64,000 nt of DNA from Gammaproteobacteria bacterium (GCA_030433415.1 JAUIMF010000003.1:1-64000), one strand, 5' to 3'; numbered from the stretch's first letter, positions 25,848-38,572 are shown. A program made the numbers and translations. Notes: generated by a model not told the origin, from the sequence alone.

Positions 25848-25867
25848 AAATTGATGCGCATTAATTT
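25848..25867. promoter_or_regulatory. 20-bp inverted repeat, candidate operator of the HupE operon
   Basis: AAATTGATGCGCATTAATTT is a palindrome with nine of ten base pairs matched around the centre ATGCGCAT. It lies 50 bases upstream of the first gene of the minus-strand operon, in an AT-rich patch that contrasts with its GC-rich surroundings. It does not match a Fur or NikR box that I can recall, but the position suits a metal-responsive repressor. Confidence 0.45.
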
Positions 25868-26041
25868 CTCGAACGCGCTGGCATAAGCTGTTGAAAACTG
25901 CAAGTCCAAAAGCAATTCTTGCCGTGCTCGTGCAGCTCCTACCAAGCGTTGGTCGCTGCTTGTGCACGCATAGGCATTGTTTGCTACTGAATGCTGCTGT
26001 CCATGAGCAGCGCCAGAAGTCCGGGGCAGGAAACCAATGGT

Positions 26042-26944
26042 TCAGGTATCCAGTGGCCCAACTGCCGTTGTAAAAACCGCCGTAAGTGCAAGCACCGCGA
26101 ACATCAGGATCAGCTCCAGTGACAGGGAGCGACGAAACCTGGCGCGCCCACCCGCCTCCATCAGGAGAGGGACTGTACGCCATTTGTGCAGAGCCGCGAT
26201 GGCGAACAGCAGCGCGACCAGCGACAACTTGGCAATGACGGCGGCGGCATAGGCGCTCTCGATAACTCCCGAGGGGGCGAACATCAGGGTGTACAGCAAC
26301 GCTCCGCCAGCCAACACCATTAAGAGCAGCGGGCCCGTTGCCACCAGCCCGAAGCGATGCAGTACCCGTTGCAGAGCGGTGTTATCGAGGGAGTCAGATG
26401 CTCGCCACAGCGGATACAACGCTCCGGCCCACCAGAGCGCCATCAGCACGTGCACGGTCACCGCAGCACCCCCGATCAGGCCATGCTCGGTGCTGTGTCC
26501 CTGCAGGCTGAATGCGAGGGCCAGGAGCGTAAGCGCGGCCATATAGCACAGGCCCAGCACGGGGCGTTGCCAACGGCCATCCGGCAACCGTCCGCGGGGA
26601 CATGCCGCGAGCACGATCGTGGTAAGTGTGAAACCAGCGAGCTGGTGTTGTAGCACGTTTCCTACGGGAGATTCCCAGAGAATCTGCATCAGTGGTGGGT
26701 CGAACGCGCCTGCCCACCCCATGCCCGCGAATTCCCCGACGCGGACGAAGAAGTACGCGCCACTGACGAACATCCCGAGTATGCACAGGGAGAAGATGCC
26801 ACGACGCCCCGGGACGGCCTCGTTGGCGACGTGTTTCCCGGCGCCGGCGACAAGAAACAGGGCGAAGCTACCGCCGATCGCTGCCGCCGTCGCAAGATAG
26901 ACTGAGAGCTTCAGGGCTATTCCTGCGAGCAGCCAGGGGGTCAT
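26042..26944 (-). CDS. copD: Copper resistance/transport membrane protein CopD family
   Basis: 300 residues with about eight membrane helices; the last half is the CopD domain (HVLMALWWAGALYPLW, and LSLVALLFAIAALHKWR). Histidines and tryptophans in the helices, such as HGLIGGAAVTVHVL, are the likely copper-path residues. Its ATG overlaps the CopC stop (ATGA), the standard CopC-CopD pairing in which CopC hands periplasmic copper to CopD at the inner membrane. Whether this pair imports copper or aids tolerance cannot be told; bacteria with only CopCD usually use it for uptake. Confidence 0.9.
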   Translation of the reverse strand: MTPWLLAGIALKLSVYLATAAAIGGSFALFLVAGAGKHVANEAVPGRRGIFSLCILGMFVSGAYFFVRVGEFAGMGWAGAFDPPLMQILWESPVGNVLQHQLAGFTLTTIVLAACPRGRLPDGRWQRPVLGLCYMAALTLLALAFSLQGHSTEHGLIGGAAVTVHVLMALWWAGALYPLWRASDSLDNTALQRVLHRFGLVATGPLLLMVLAGGALLYTLMFAPSGVIESAYAAAVIAKLSLVALLFAIAALHKWRTVPLLMEAGGRARFRRSLSLELILMFAVLALTAVFTTAVGPLDT

Positions 26945-27309
26945 CGCTCGACGTCGGTCCCGACAGTGAAATCAAAACTTCCGGTCATCTTGTGGCTGTC
27001 ACCACCCATGACCACCCAGTCCACGCGATAACCATCGGCGCCGAGCGGGGGCAGGGCAATCGTGAACTGTTGGGACGGTACCAAATCGCGGGACTTTTCA
27101 AGCTGAATCGGCGTTCCGCCGTCGCTGGTCAAGCGCAAATCAATCAGTCGAACGTCCGCGCCGAACAACAGTTCGATGGTCGCAGGGCTGACCTGCTCGT
27201 GTGCTCCACTGGTCGGTTTGGACCTGACCAAAGCGGTATGCGCCTGGGCCGTCGAAGTAGAAAGAATTGCGATCGCCAACGAAAGACCAGAAACCAATAT
27301 TCGCAGCAT
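26941..27309 (-). CDS. copC: Periplasmic copper-binding protein CopC
   Basis: 122 residues. Signal peptide ending STAQA, then HTALVRSKPTSGAHEQVSPATIELLF, the CopC fold with an N-terminal histidine for Cu(II). A second histidine lies in GGDSHKMTGSFDF near the C terminus, as in the Cu(II) histidine-brace site. No methionine-rich Cu(I) loop is visible, so it looks like the single-site Cu(II) class. It is the first gene of the copC-copD pair. Confidence 0.92.
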   Translation of the reverse strand: MLRILVSGLSLAIAILSTSTAQAHTALVRSKPTSGAHEQVSPATIELLFGADVRLIDLRLTSDGGTPIQLEKSRDLVPSQQFTIALPPLGADGYRVDWVVMGGDSHKMTGSFDFTVGTDVER

Positions 27310-27719
27310 GTATCACCTGTCTTTGAGCCCCGAAGAATGTCACCCCAGCAACCGTGGCCGGGTGCGATTAAAATCCTGCGCCGCCGTATACTTGCCGCGG
27401 CGGAACATAAGCAGCTTACTCCGAGTGACTGCTGCAGGATGTTGCGTTTACCCTGTCTCGGCAAAAAATCTGCTGAATCAGGCAGGGGTCACAGCATTTT
27501 CAGCGCGGTTACAAGTCGGGAGGAGCGCGGCAAATAATGTTGACCCCGGGGCCAGCAAAGCAAGAAAGCCTGCGCCCGACGCGCCAAACAGCAGATATTT
27601 TTTGTCTGTCGGTAGTAAGCTGGACGGGTGAAACGAACACGGAAAACACCGAAGAGAACACTACCGTGCGGAAACGGGAACAGCCGGGATATAGCGGGTA
27701 GGCAACCGGGAGATAGTAC
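27310..27719. other. Divergent intergenic region between copC and the DUF1624-like gene
   Basis: 410 bases with no supported gene. It contains a GC-rich hairpin at 27381-27403 (CCGCCG / CGGCGG, 11-base loop that includes TATACTTG), with no T run. A TATACT could serve as a -10 element but no convincing -35 partner was found. It probably holds the promoters of copCD leftward and of the 27720 gene rightward. Confidence 0.6.
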
Positions 27720-28901
27720 ATGAATGTTACTGCAAGTCCCTATCCGGGAGTCGCTACGGCTTCTTCAGAAGCCGTTACGAAGTCGCGCATCGCCTCCATC
27801 GACATGATGCGCGGGTTGGTGATTTTGCTGATGGCGGTAGACCACGTCAGAGAAAGGTACTTTTACCATCTGAACGTATCGGACCCGATGGATCTCGACA
27901 CCACCTCTCCCGCACTGTTCTTTACGCGGATGACCGCGCATCTCTGCGCGCCGACTTTTGTGTTTCTTACCGGCCTGTCTGCATGGCTTTATGCGCACCC
28001 GGCGCGGGGACAGCGTTCCCCGAGTGGCTTTCTTTTCAAGCGTGGGCTGTTCCTGGTGCTTATCGAAGCCACTCTCGTGAATTTTTCCTGGATGGGTAAC
28101 TTCGAAACCGTGTGGCTGCAGGTCATCTGGGCGATCGGCATCAGCATGATCGCACTGTCGGTACTGGTCAAACTACCGTTCTGGGCCATTGCTGCACTGG
28201 GATTCCTGATCGTCTTCGGGCACAACCTACTGTCGCCCATCAGTTTCGCACCGGGAGAAGCTGGCTACACGTTGTGGGCGATCCTGCACGATAGAGGGTT
28301 TGTTTATGAAGGGGCTTTCCGCATAAAGGCCAGTTACCCGGTGTTGCCGTGGATCGGTGTCATTCTTCTTGGCTACTGCGCCGGACCGCTGTATGCGCGT
28401 ACCGTCGATATGCAGATGCGTCGCAAGCTGCTGCTCGGCCTGGGATTGGGATGCTGGGCATTACTGCTGGTACTGCGCGGATTGAATATCTACGGCGAAG
28501 TCCTGCCCTGGCAATCGCAGGAAAGCCTGCTCCTGACCGTTATGGATTTCGTGAATTTCACCAAGTATCCGCCATCGCTCAATTTCGTGTTGCTGACCGT
28601 TGGTGCAGCGCTGCTTCTGCTGGCGTGGTTTGAGACGCTGAACAACTGGTTCATGGATGTGCTCGAAGTGTTCGGCTCTGCACCGATGTTCATCTATATC
28701 GTGCACCTTTACGTGTTGCTGATCAGCTATCGCATCGTGCTTGCCACGGTGGGTCCCAACGAAGGTGAGCTTTTCGCGCTCGGCGCAGTGTGGCAGATCT
28801 GGGCCATTACCGTCTTGTTGGTCTGGGCGCTTTATTATCCGACGCGCGCCTTTGCCCGCTTCAAGCACAGTACAGACATGGCATGGGTCAAGTATTTCTG
28901 A
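27720..28901 (+). CDS. Membrane acyltransferase-like protein, DUF1624/heparan-alpha-glucosaminide N-acetyltransferase-like
   Basis: 393 residues with about nine to ten membrane helices. The N-terminal RIASIDMMRGLVILLMAVDHVRERYF, with the conserved RG and DH, is the signature of the DUF1624/HGSNAT catalytic-domain family, which moves an acetyl group across the membrane. HLCAPTFVFLTGLSAWLY follows as the second conserved block. GGGAG eight bases before ATG gives a firm start. A GNAT gene starts 12 bases after its stop, so the two are likely one unit. Substrate unknown. Confidence 0.82.
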   Translation: MNVTASPYPGVATASSEAVTKSRIASIDMMRGLVILLMAVDHVRERYFYHLNVSDPMDLDTTSPALFFTRMTAHLCAPTFVFLTGLSAWLYAHPARGQRSPSGFLFKRGLFLVLIEATLVNFSWMGNFETVWLQVIWAIGISMIALSVLVKLPFWAIAALGFLIVFGHNLLSPISFAPGEAGYTLWAILHDRGFVYEGAFRIKASYPVLPWIGVILLGYCAGPLYARTVDMQMRRKLLLGLGLGCWALLLVLRGLNIYGEVLPWQSQESLLLTVMDFVNFTKYPPSLNFVLLTVGAALLLLAWFETLNNWFMDVLEVFGSAPMFIYIVHLYVLLISYRIVLATVGPNEGELFALGAVWQIWAITVLLVWALYYPTRAFARFKHSTDMAWVKYF

Positions 28902-28912
28902 AGGATCACACG

Positions 28913-29773
28913 GTGAGCTTCGAGGCTGAAAATGCCCGTCTGAGGCCCATGCATGCGGCGGACATCAAGCACGCCGTCGCGTTGACACAGGCAGAGGGAT
29001 GGCCGCATCGGGCCGAGGACTGGGCATTCCACTTGCGCCATGGTGCTGGTTGGGTACTGGAAGGCGCAGAGGGCGCGCTTTTGGGTACGTTGCTGTGCTG
29101 GGAATACGGGCGGGATGTTGCGACCCTGGGCCTGATCGTTGTGGATCGTCGCTGTCAGGGGCGTGGCCTGGGTAGTCGCCTGATGCAACACGCTGTCGAC
29201 GTGCTGGGCGGCCGAACCCTGCGGCTGGTGGCCACCGAGGCGGGCTACTCTTTGTACCGACGCTACGGGTTCGAGCCTGTTGCCCCCGTTCGGCAGTGTC
29301 AGGGGGTGTCAAAGGACGTTACGCCGGTGTCCCCTGATCCGGGTGACTTGCTTCGCCCCCTCGCGCCAGAGGACCTTGCCCAGGTCTGCGAAATAGATGC
29401 GAATGCGACAGGCATGGACCGTTCGGAGCTCTTGCGTGACCTGTGCTTTGAGGGCGAGGGATTGGTGCTGGAGACATCTGGCCAACTCGTTGGTGTTGGA
29501 ATTGCGCGCCCAGCCGGCAGAGGGGTGGTTGTCGGGCCCTTGATTGCACGAGAACAGCGCCAGGCGCAACTTCTGCTCTCGCATTTGCTGGCGGGACGTA
29601 AGGATTTCTGTCGTATCGATGTGCCGGGTAACGCCACCGCACTTGTCGACTGGCTGCAGGAGGTCGGGCTTCCGGTAATGGACAAGGTGACTGCCATGCA
29701 GTTTGGTACAATGCCCAGCCATGAAACACAGGCGTTCAACAACTTTGCGCTGGTTTCGCAGGCTCTTGGCTAA
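28913..29773 (+). CDS. GNAT family N-acetyltransferase with two GNAT-like halves
   Basis: 286 residues. The first half has the acetyl-CoA site RCQGRGLGSRLMQHAV and a YRRYGFEP end typical of a GNAT domain. The second half (LRPLAPEDLAQVCEIDANATG onwards) resembles the C-terminal GNAT-like domain found after many bacterial GNAT enzymes. The GTG start is preceded by AAGGA at seven bases; longer frames lie inside the upstream gene. The 3' end overlaps the next small gene by about 53 bases. Substrate unknown. Confidence 0.85.
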   Translation: MSFEAENARLRPMHAADIKHAVALTQAEGWPHRAEDWAFHLRHGAGWVLEGAEGALLGTLLCWEYGRDVATLGLIVVDRRCQGRGLGSRLMQHAVDVLGGRTLRLVATEAGYSLYRRYGFEPVAPVRQCQGVSKDVTPVSPDPGDLLRPLAPEDLAQVCEIDANATGMDRSELLRDLCFEGEGLVLETSGQLVGVGIARPAGRGVVVGPLIAREQRQAQLLLSHLLAGRKDFCRIDVPGNATALVDWLQEVGLPVMDKVTAMQFGTMPSHETQAFNNFALVSQALG

Positions 29774-30131
29774 GCAGAGGGTGCAGCGTTTGTCTATCCA
29801 GGGGGTTCTCGCGGCCTGCTTCTGTCTGGTTGCCCTTCAATCGATCGGTGTGCACGTGCACGTCAGCGCGGCCGAGCAGACCGCGTTGCATGCCTCCGCC
29901 TTTGATAATGCCTTCGATCATCATCAAGACCATGCTGATCGCGATATACCGCTGCTCGAGAAGCTGGGTGTCGGTGTTTTCAAACTGTTTCCTCCCGTCA
30001 TCGGTACCCTCGGCCTTCTCGCGGCCGCGCATTGGCTAGGGCTCAGGCTTCGTTTCCCGGTTGCGAGCTCCCCGGCCGGCAGGTGCCGAATGCGCTGGCG
30101 TCCCTTGCTGCGCGCCCCCCCGTCGATCTGA
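29721..30131 (+). CDS. Small membrane/periplasmic protein, CzcI-like, at head of RND efflux genes
   Basis: 136 residues. It has a hydrophobic segment LSIQGVLAACFCLVALQSI, then GVHVHVSAAEQ and a metal-ligand-rich FDHHQDHADRD, and a second hydrophobic region VIGTLGLLAAAHWLGL. Small His-rich exported proteins of this sort (CzcI and relatives) precede czcCBA genes in many bacteria and are thought to modulate induction. It begins inside the end of the GNAT gene in another frame. Similarity to CzcI is by layout, not by clear sequence identity, so function is tentative. Confidence 0.68.
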   Translation: MKHRRSTTLRWFRRLLAKQRVQRLSIQGVLAACFCLVALQSIGVHVHVSAAEQTALHASAFDNAFDHHQDHADRDIPLLEKLGVGVFKLFPPVIGTLGLLAAAHWLGLRLRFPVASSPAGRCRMRWRPLLRAPPSI

Positions 30132-30220
30132 CTGAATTCCAGGAATCTGTGGTGCGTTGCTGAGGCGACGCCCCTGGTCACTCATCCGTTGTGCGCCGAG
30201 AGGCGCGGGGGTGCTCATCT

Positions 30221-31501
30221 ATGTTGGGAATGCTTATCCGTCGCAGGCAGGGGTGGCGGTTGATCGTCGCTGCCGGCCTGATTGCCGCCGCTCACTGCGC
30301 GCATGCTGCCGGGAGCGCCATCCTGGAGCTGGAACTCGCTGTCCAGCGAACGCTGGCAAATAATCCGGGCCTGAAGTCCCTTGGCTACCAGATAGAGGAG
30401 CAACGAGGGGCGGTCACGCAGGCCCAGGTTGCTCCGGCGCTGGAGTTCGGGTTGATGGTCGAAAACGCGCTCGGGAGCGGCGATTTCAATGCGATCGACG
30501 CGGCCGAGACGACACTCAACCTCGGTTGGATACTGGAGCGTGGCAAACGCCAGTACTACATTGATGAGGCCAGGGCCGGTACATCCATGTTGGAGGCCCA
30601 GTCCGGCATCGCGCGGCTGGACGCCGTAGCTTATACCGCACGCCTTTTCTTGAACAATCTGGAAGCACAGGAGCGTCTTACGCTGGCTCGGGAGGCGGTC
30701 GACACCGCTGAAAAAACCGTGAGTGGAATTGCGGAGCGGGTGCATGCCGGTCGCACGCCGCCCGGGGATCTGTCGAGGGCCGAGACCGAACTTGCCAGCA
30801 TACGCTTGGCCGCTGAAGACCTGGAACACTCACTGGCCACTGCTCGCTACGAGTTGTCGGCGCAATGGGGCGAACTTCACCCGGATTTCCAGCGCGTTGC
30901 CGGCGACTGGCAAAACCTCCCGGCCCCGGCAGACTTTGAAGTGTTGATGGCACAGGTAGAACGCTCGCCCACGTTGACCGCCTACCTGACGCAGCGACGT
31001 CTGGAAGAGGCGAAGCTGCGGGTTGCCCAGGCGCAGGCAAAACCGGATTGGCGAATTGACGCCAGTATCCGGCGTTTTGAAGAAACCAACGATCACGCGT
31101 TCGTGGCCAGCATTATCATGCCGCTGACCTCCGCAGATCGTAATCGTGGGTCGGTGCAGCAGGCCAGGGCACGTCTCGCCCGGGTCGACGCGGAGCGCGC
31201 TGCCAGCAAATTGCAGATCGAAACGCAGCTCTTCTCCATTTACCAGGCCCTCCAGCACAGCCTGCACCGGGCCGAGTCGCTTCGTGACGAGGTTCTGCCG
31301 CTGGCAGAGGAAGCGTTAACCCAGACCCGTCGGGGTTACGAGGCCGGTCGCTACAGCTATTACGAGTTACAGCAACTTCAGAACGAGCGGCTGGCCCATA
31401 GCGTCAGCCTGCTGGAAGCATCCATCAACGCCCGTCGGTATATCGTGGAAATTGAGCGGTTGACCGGCGCCATGTTGCCGGTGGTTCAACCAACACCTTG
31501 A
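30221..31501 (+). CDS. czcC: Outer-membrane efflux protein, CzcC/TolC family
   Basis: 426 residues with signal peptide (WRLIVAAGLIAAAHCAHA). Two outer-membrane-efflux repeats made of long helices are visible: LELELAVQRTLANNPGLKSLGYQIEEQRG at the start and a second AQARARLARVDAERAASKLQIETQLF helix pair. ATG at 30221 follows a GGGGG stretch nine bases upstream; ATG at 30230 is an alternative. It forms the outer-membrane channel of the tripartite efflux pump with the next two genes. The symbol follows the operon context; the metal is not proven. Confidence 0.87.
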   Translation: MLGMLIRRRQGWRLIVAAGLIAAAHCAHAAGSAILELELAVQRTLANNPGLKSLGYQIEEQRGAVTQAQVAPALEFGLMVENALGSGDFNAIDAAETTLNLGWILERGKRQYYIDEARAGTSMLEAQSGIARLDAVAYTARLFLNNLEAQERLTLAREAVDTAEKTVSGIAERVHAGRTPPGDLSRAETELASIRLAAEDLEHSLATARYELSAQWGELHPDFQRVAGDWQNLPAPADFEVLMAQVERSPTLTAYLTQRRLEEAKLRVAQAQAKPDWRIDASIRRFEETNDHAFVASIIMPLTSADRNRGSVQQARARLARVDAERAASKLQIETQLFSIYQALQHSLHRAESLRDEVLPLAEEALTQTRRGYEAGRYSYYELQQLQNERLAHSVSLLEASINARRYIVEIERLTGAMLPVVQPTP

Positions 31502-31509
31502 GGAATGTA

Positions 31510-32751
31510 ATGAAATACCTTTATACGACTGGATTACTCACCGCAATGCTGGCTTTGGCGGGGTGCGGTGTTGAGGGCAATCCTGCCGGAGCGCAGGGTG
31601 GCCACGACGAAGCAGTGGAAGAGCAGGTTGCCATAGGCCCGCACGACGGGCGACTCCTGGTTGAGGGTGACTTCGCGCTGGAACTTGCCATCTTCGAAAC
31701 CGGTGTACCGCCGGAGTTTCGCGCCTGGGCTACCGATGAGGGTGAGATCGTTCCCCCTGAAGCGGTGAAGCTCGAGGTGACCCTGACACGCCTGGGCGAT
31801 GTCACTGACAAGATCGACTTTCGCGTTCAGGAGGACTTTTTACGCGGCGACAGCGTCATCTACGAACCGCATTCCTTCGTGGTAGATGTAGCTGCCCACT
31901 ATGGTGGCGCGAGCTATCGATGGCAGTACGACAGTATCGAGGGCCGCACGCACATAGCTCCCGATGTCGCAGCGGCCTTCGGCGTCGAGACAGAGATCGC
32001 CGGACCTCGGACACTCCACAACACCGTGTCCAGCTATGGCCGAATCCAGGTCGATCCACAGCGTATTCGGAGCCTCGCGGCACGCTATCCCGGCACCATC
32101 GAGTCGGTTGCCGTTGTGGTCGGTGATGAGGTTCAGCAAGGCCAATCCCTGGCGACCGTGCGCAGCAATGACAGCCTGACCACCTATGCGATTGCGGCGC
32201 CGATCAATGGGGTCGTCACGAAACGGTCAGGCAACCCAGGGGAGCAAACACCCAATGGCGGGATCTTCGAACTGATGGATGCGACATCGCTGTGGGTCGA
32301 GCTGGCTATATTCCCGACGCATATCGGCGAGGTTAAAAAGGGGGCGCCGGTGGTCATTGCCACCCAGGACGGCACCGTCAGACGCAGCGGTGTGATCGAT
32401 TACATCGAGCCTGTGACGCGCTCCGATCAGTCGGTGACAGCGCGAGTCACCCTGGATAACAGCGATGGTGCGCTATTCCCGGGCATGTTTGTCCGCGGTG
32501 AAATCGAAGTAGATAGCTTCGATGTAGCGCTGGCGGTCAAGCGTATTGGACTGCAGAGCTTCCGCGATTTCACGGTCGTTTACGTACAGATCGGTGACGA
32601 ATTCGAAGTTCGAATGCTTGAGCTCGGGCGCGAAGACAGCGAGTGGGTGGAAGTGCTCGAGGGTCTCGAGCCGGGCGCGCGCTACGTCACCACGAACAGC
32701 TATCTCGTCAAAGCCGATATCGAAAAGTCCGGCGCTTCACACGATCACTGA
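31510..32751 (+). CDS. czcB: RND efflux periplasmic adaptor lipoprotein, CzcB/CusB type
   Basis: 413 residues. A lipoprotein signal (MKYLYTTGLLTAMLALAGC, lipid Cys19) is followed by an N-terminal domain GPHDGRLLVEGDFALELAIFE seen in heavy-metal adaptors, then a lipoyl-like/barrel-sandwich part (RYPGTIESVAVVVGDEVQQGQSLATV) and beta-barrel and membrane-proximal domains. AGGAA four bases before ATG. It links the inner-membrane pump to the outer-membrane channel and in relatives binds and hands over metal. Confidence 0.92.
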   Translation: MKYLYTTGLLTAMLALAGCGVEGNPAGAQGGHDEAVEEQVAIGPHDGRLLVEGDFALELAIFETGVPPEFRAWATDEGEIVPPEAVKLEVTLTRLGDVTDKIDFRVQEDFLRGDSVIYEPHSFVVDVAAHYGGASYRWQYDSIEGRTHIAPDVAAAFGVETEIAGPRTLHNTVSSYGRIQVDPQRIRSLAARYPGTIESVAVVVGDEVQQGQSLATVRSNDSLTTYAIAAPINGVVTKRSGNPGEQTPNGGIFELMDATSLWVELAIFPTHIGEVKKGAPVVIATQDGTVRRSGVIDYIEPVTRSDQSVTARVTLDNSDGALFPGMFVRGEIEVDSFDVALAVKRIGLQSFRDFTVVYVQIGDEFEVRMLELGREDSEWVEVLEGLEPGARYVTTNSYLVKADIEKSGASHDH

Positions 32752-35892
<3,141 letters not shown>

Positions 35893-36166
35893 TCGCGGTG
35901 TGTCGACGTTTCAATCCAGTTTTTAGTGCTCTGCGTTTTCTTTGCTGATTTTCTTGCCTTTGCGCAGCTTCCACGTGCGCTGGCGCGGACTGCACGGCGG
36001 GTCTGTCTCTATAGTCCTTGAAATGCAGTTGGCGAACGTCCGCTCCGCCATTTTCCCTGATTTCCTTGCGTTTGCACGTGTTCGACGTATGCTGTCGCCG
36101 GCTGCTTGATGAGTCCGTAACGGTGGCCCGATAGATTCGTTTGGCAACCGCATCAGGGGCAGTACC

Positions 36167-38572
36167 TTGTCGATCAAAAAACAGTTGATTCTTCTGGGAA
36201 CGCTGCTGGCGTTTCTTCCCACGTTTATCGCCAGTCTGATCCTGAGTTTCAACTCGGTGAGTTCCGCCTCGGAAGCGTTGCGACACGACGCCGAGCAGCG
36301 CCTGGTGGCCGTCCGTGATACCACGACGCGTAGTATTCAGAACTACTACCGCACGATCCAGGATCAGGTCGTAACGCTGTCTCACAGCCTCATGATCGTG
36401 GATGCGATGCGCGAACTTCGTCCTGCATTCCAGCAGTACGATGCGCAGTTCAGCGATGCCGACATGGCGCGTCGCACCGAGTCCCTGCGGAGCTTCTACC
36501 GTGAGCAGTTTGACGCGAAGTTTCGTCGGCTAAACAACGACGCGGGGTCAGACCTCGCGGCGCTGACCAGCCTGAGCCGCGAGGCGGCAGCACTGCAATA
36601 CCTGTTCATCAGCAACAATGATGCTGCTTTGGGTGAAAAGGATGCCATGGTGCGGGCACCCGAATCGTCGCAATACAACGACATTCATGCGCGCATTCAT
36701 CCGGTTATCAGGGAATACCAGCGCAAGTTCGGCTACTACGATATTTTTCTTGTCGATGTCGATACCGGACACATCGTTTATTCGGTGTTCAAAGAGCTGG
36801 ACTTCGCCACCTCGCTAAAAACTGGCCCCTATGCCGATTCCGGCATCGCGAGCGCTTATCGTCGGGCCCTGCAATCCAGCTCTACGGAGGAGTCCTACCT
36901 GACGGACTTTGCGCCTTACGTGCCGTCCTACAACGCGCCGGCGTCCTTCATTTCCTCCCCCGTCTTTGATGGCCCCGAGATGATCGGAGTGCTGATCTTT
37001 CAGATGCCCGTCGACGGGATTAACGCGGTCATGACCCATGACCGGCAGTGGGCGTCGTCCGGGCTGGGTGAGAGCGGGGAGACCTATCTGGTGGGTGCCG
37101 ACTCGTATATGCGCAGCGACGGCCGGTTTTTGCTGGAGAATCGCGACGGCTACGCCTCGCTAATGCGTGAGGTTGGGTTGAGTGAAGATCAGGTTAAGGA
37201 ATTGCTGGCCAAAGGCACCACGATAGGCCTGCAGCCGGTCGAGACCAAGGGTACGCAAGCGGCGCTGGCGGGTGAAACCGGCTTCGATATTTTTGATGAC
37301 TACCGAGGCATTTCCGTGCTGTCGGCGTACCAGCCTGTGGAACTGGGTGGTTTGCAATGGGCAGTTTTGAGCGAGATCGACGAGGCGGAAGCCTTTGCAG
37401 CGATCTCAGCGCTGAAACGCTCGGTCATACAAACAACAGGCATCGTATGTTTGCTGGCCCTCGGCGCGGGAGCGTTTCTCGGTTCGATACTGGCCGGTGT
37501 GCTGACGGTGCCGATCCGCAACGTGATCGACACGGTCCAGAACATTGCCAGGGGTGAGGGAGACCTCACCCAGCGTCTGGCCGAGAAGGGCGCGCCCGAG
37601 ATGGCGGAGCTTTCGCGAAATGTGAATGCCTTTATCGCCAATATCGATGTCGCCTTCTCTGATTTGCTCAAGTCCGTGGTCCGCCTGGTGCCCATGTCCC
37701 ATGACCTCACAGAAGTGAATCAGACGTTGACGCTGCTCACCGATGATCAGCGCCACCAGGTCGACGACGTCAACCGCTCCATGAGCGAGGCCAATGAGGC
37801 GACGCGCGCTGTAGATGCCGAACTTGGACAGATCAGTGATGCCACCCAAGAGGGTCAGACTGTCGTGGCGGAGGGTAATCGGGCGGTGCTGGAAGTCCAC
37901 AACACCATGGTCGAACTGACCCAGGATATCGACGAATCGGTGGCGGCGATCGATCGACTCAAGGAGGGGACGGATCGTATCGAGGGAGTTATCGACGTCA
38001 TTGTGGGAATTGCCGAGCAGACCAATCTGCTGGCGTTGAATGCAGCCATTGAGGCGGCGAGGGCGGGTGAGGCCGGGCGCGGATTTGCCGTGGTGGCCGA
38101 CGAGGTGCGGGCGTTGGCCTCGCAGACCCAGGAGTCCACCGACGAGGTTACCGATATGGTCGCCGCGATCCAGGCGGGAACCGAAGAGGTCGTCAAGCTT
38201 ATGACCCACGGCAAGACCCGCGCTGACCTGTCCAACGAACAGGTCGACACCGCAACCAGCCGCCTGAACGAGGTGGCCGATGCCATGACCATGATTGCCG
38301 GGCGGGTCGAAAAGATCGGCGAGGCAATTACGATTCAGCAGCAGGGTTTTGCCGTAGTGAATGAACGCTACGATCGGATCACCGAGGGTTTTGAAAAGTC
38401 CCACGACAGCTTCATGCAGGCGAGCCTCGTGGGCGATGATATCGACAAACTCGGGGCGAAGCTGCTTGAGATGATCAAGCGCTATAAGGTCACCGATGAC
38501 AGTTGGTCGACAGATCGACGGGCTGAGTTTCGCAACGGCGATTCAAAAGGTAAACCGGGCACCCCCTCGTAG
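36167..38572 (+). CDS. Methyl-accepting chemotaxis protein with dCache-like sensor
   Basis: 801 residues. First membrane segment near residues 6-28 ([22 protein letters not shown]); a ~390-residue periplasmic region of dCache type ([20 protein letters not shown], then [18 protein letters not shown]); second membrane segment about 424-446; a HAMP domain ([19 protein letters not shown]); then the signalling coiled coil with the conserved hairpin [32 protein letters not shown] near residues 617-650. The TTG start has GGGG seven bases upstream. The ligand is probably a small metabolite such as an amino acid. No C-terminal CheR pentapeptide is visible. It stands alone. Confidence 0.93.
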   Translation: MSIKKQLILLGTLLAFLPTFIASLILSFNSVSSASEALRHDAEQRLVAVRDTTTRSIQNYYRTIQDQVVTLSHSLMIVDAMRELRPAFQQYDAQFSDADMARRTESLRSFYREQFDAKFRRLNNDAGSDLAALTSLSREAAALQYLFISNNDAALGEKDAMVRAPESSQYNDIHARIHPVIREYQRKFGYYDIFLVDVDTGHIVYSVFKELDFATSLKTGPYADSGIASAYRRALQSSSTEESYLTDFAPYVPSYNAPASFISSPVFDGPEMIGVLIFQMPVDGINAVMTHDRQWASSGLGESGETYLVGADSYMRSDGRFLLENRDGYASLMREVGLSEDQVKELLAKGTTIGLQPVETKGTQAALAGETGFDIFDDYRGISVLSAYQPVELGGLQWAVLSEIDEAEAFAAISALKRSVIQTTGIVCLLALGAGAFLGSILAGVLTVPIRNVIDTVQNIARGEGDLTQRLAEKGAPEMAELSRNVNAFIANIDVAFSDLLKSVVRLVPMSHDLTEVNQTLTLLTDDQRHQVDDVNRSMSEANEATRAVDAELGQISDATQEGQTVVAEGNRAVLEVHNTMVELTQDIDESVAAIDRLKEGTDRIEGVIDVIVGIAEQTNLLALNAAIEAARAGEAGRGFAVVADEVRALASQTQESTDEVTDMVAAIQAGTEEVVKLMTHGKTRADLSNEQVDTATSRLNEVADAMTMIAGRVEKIGEAITIQQQGFAVVNERYDRITEGFEKSHDSFMQASLVGDDIDKLGAKLLEMIKRYKVTDDSWSTDRRAEFRNGDSKGKPGTPS

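Noticed and set aside
27381-27403. GC-rich hairpin upstream of copC as terminator or riboswitch
   Set aside because: No T run and no recognisable aptamer; it may be chance in GC-rich DNA.
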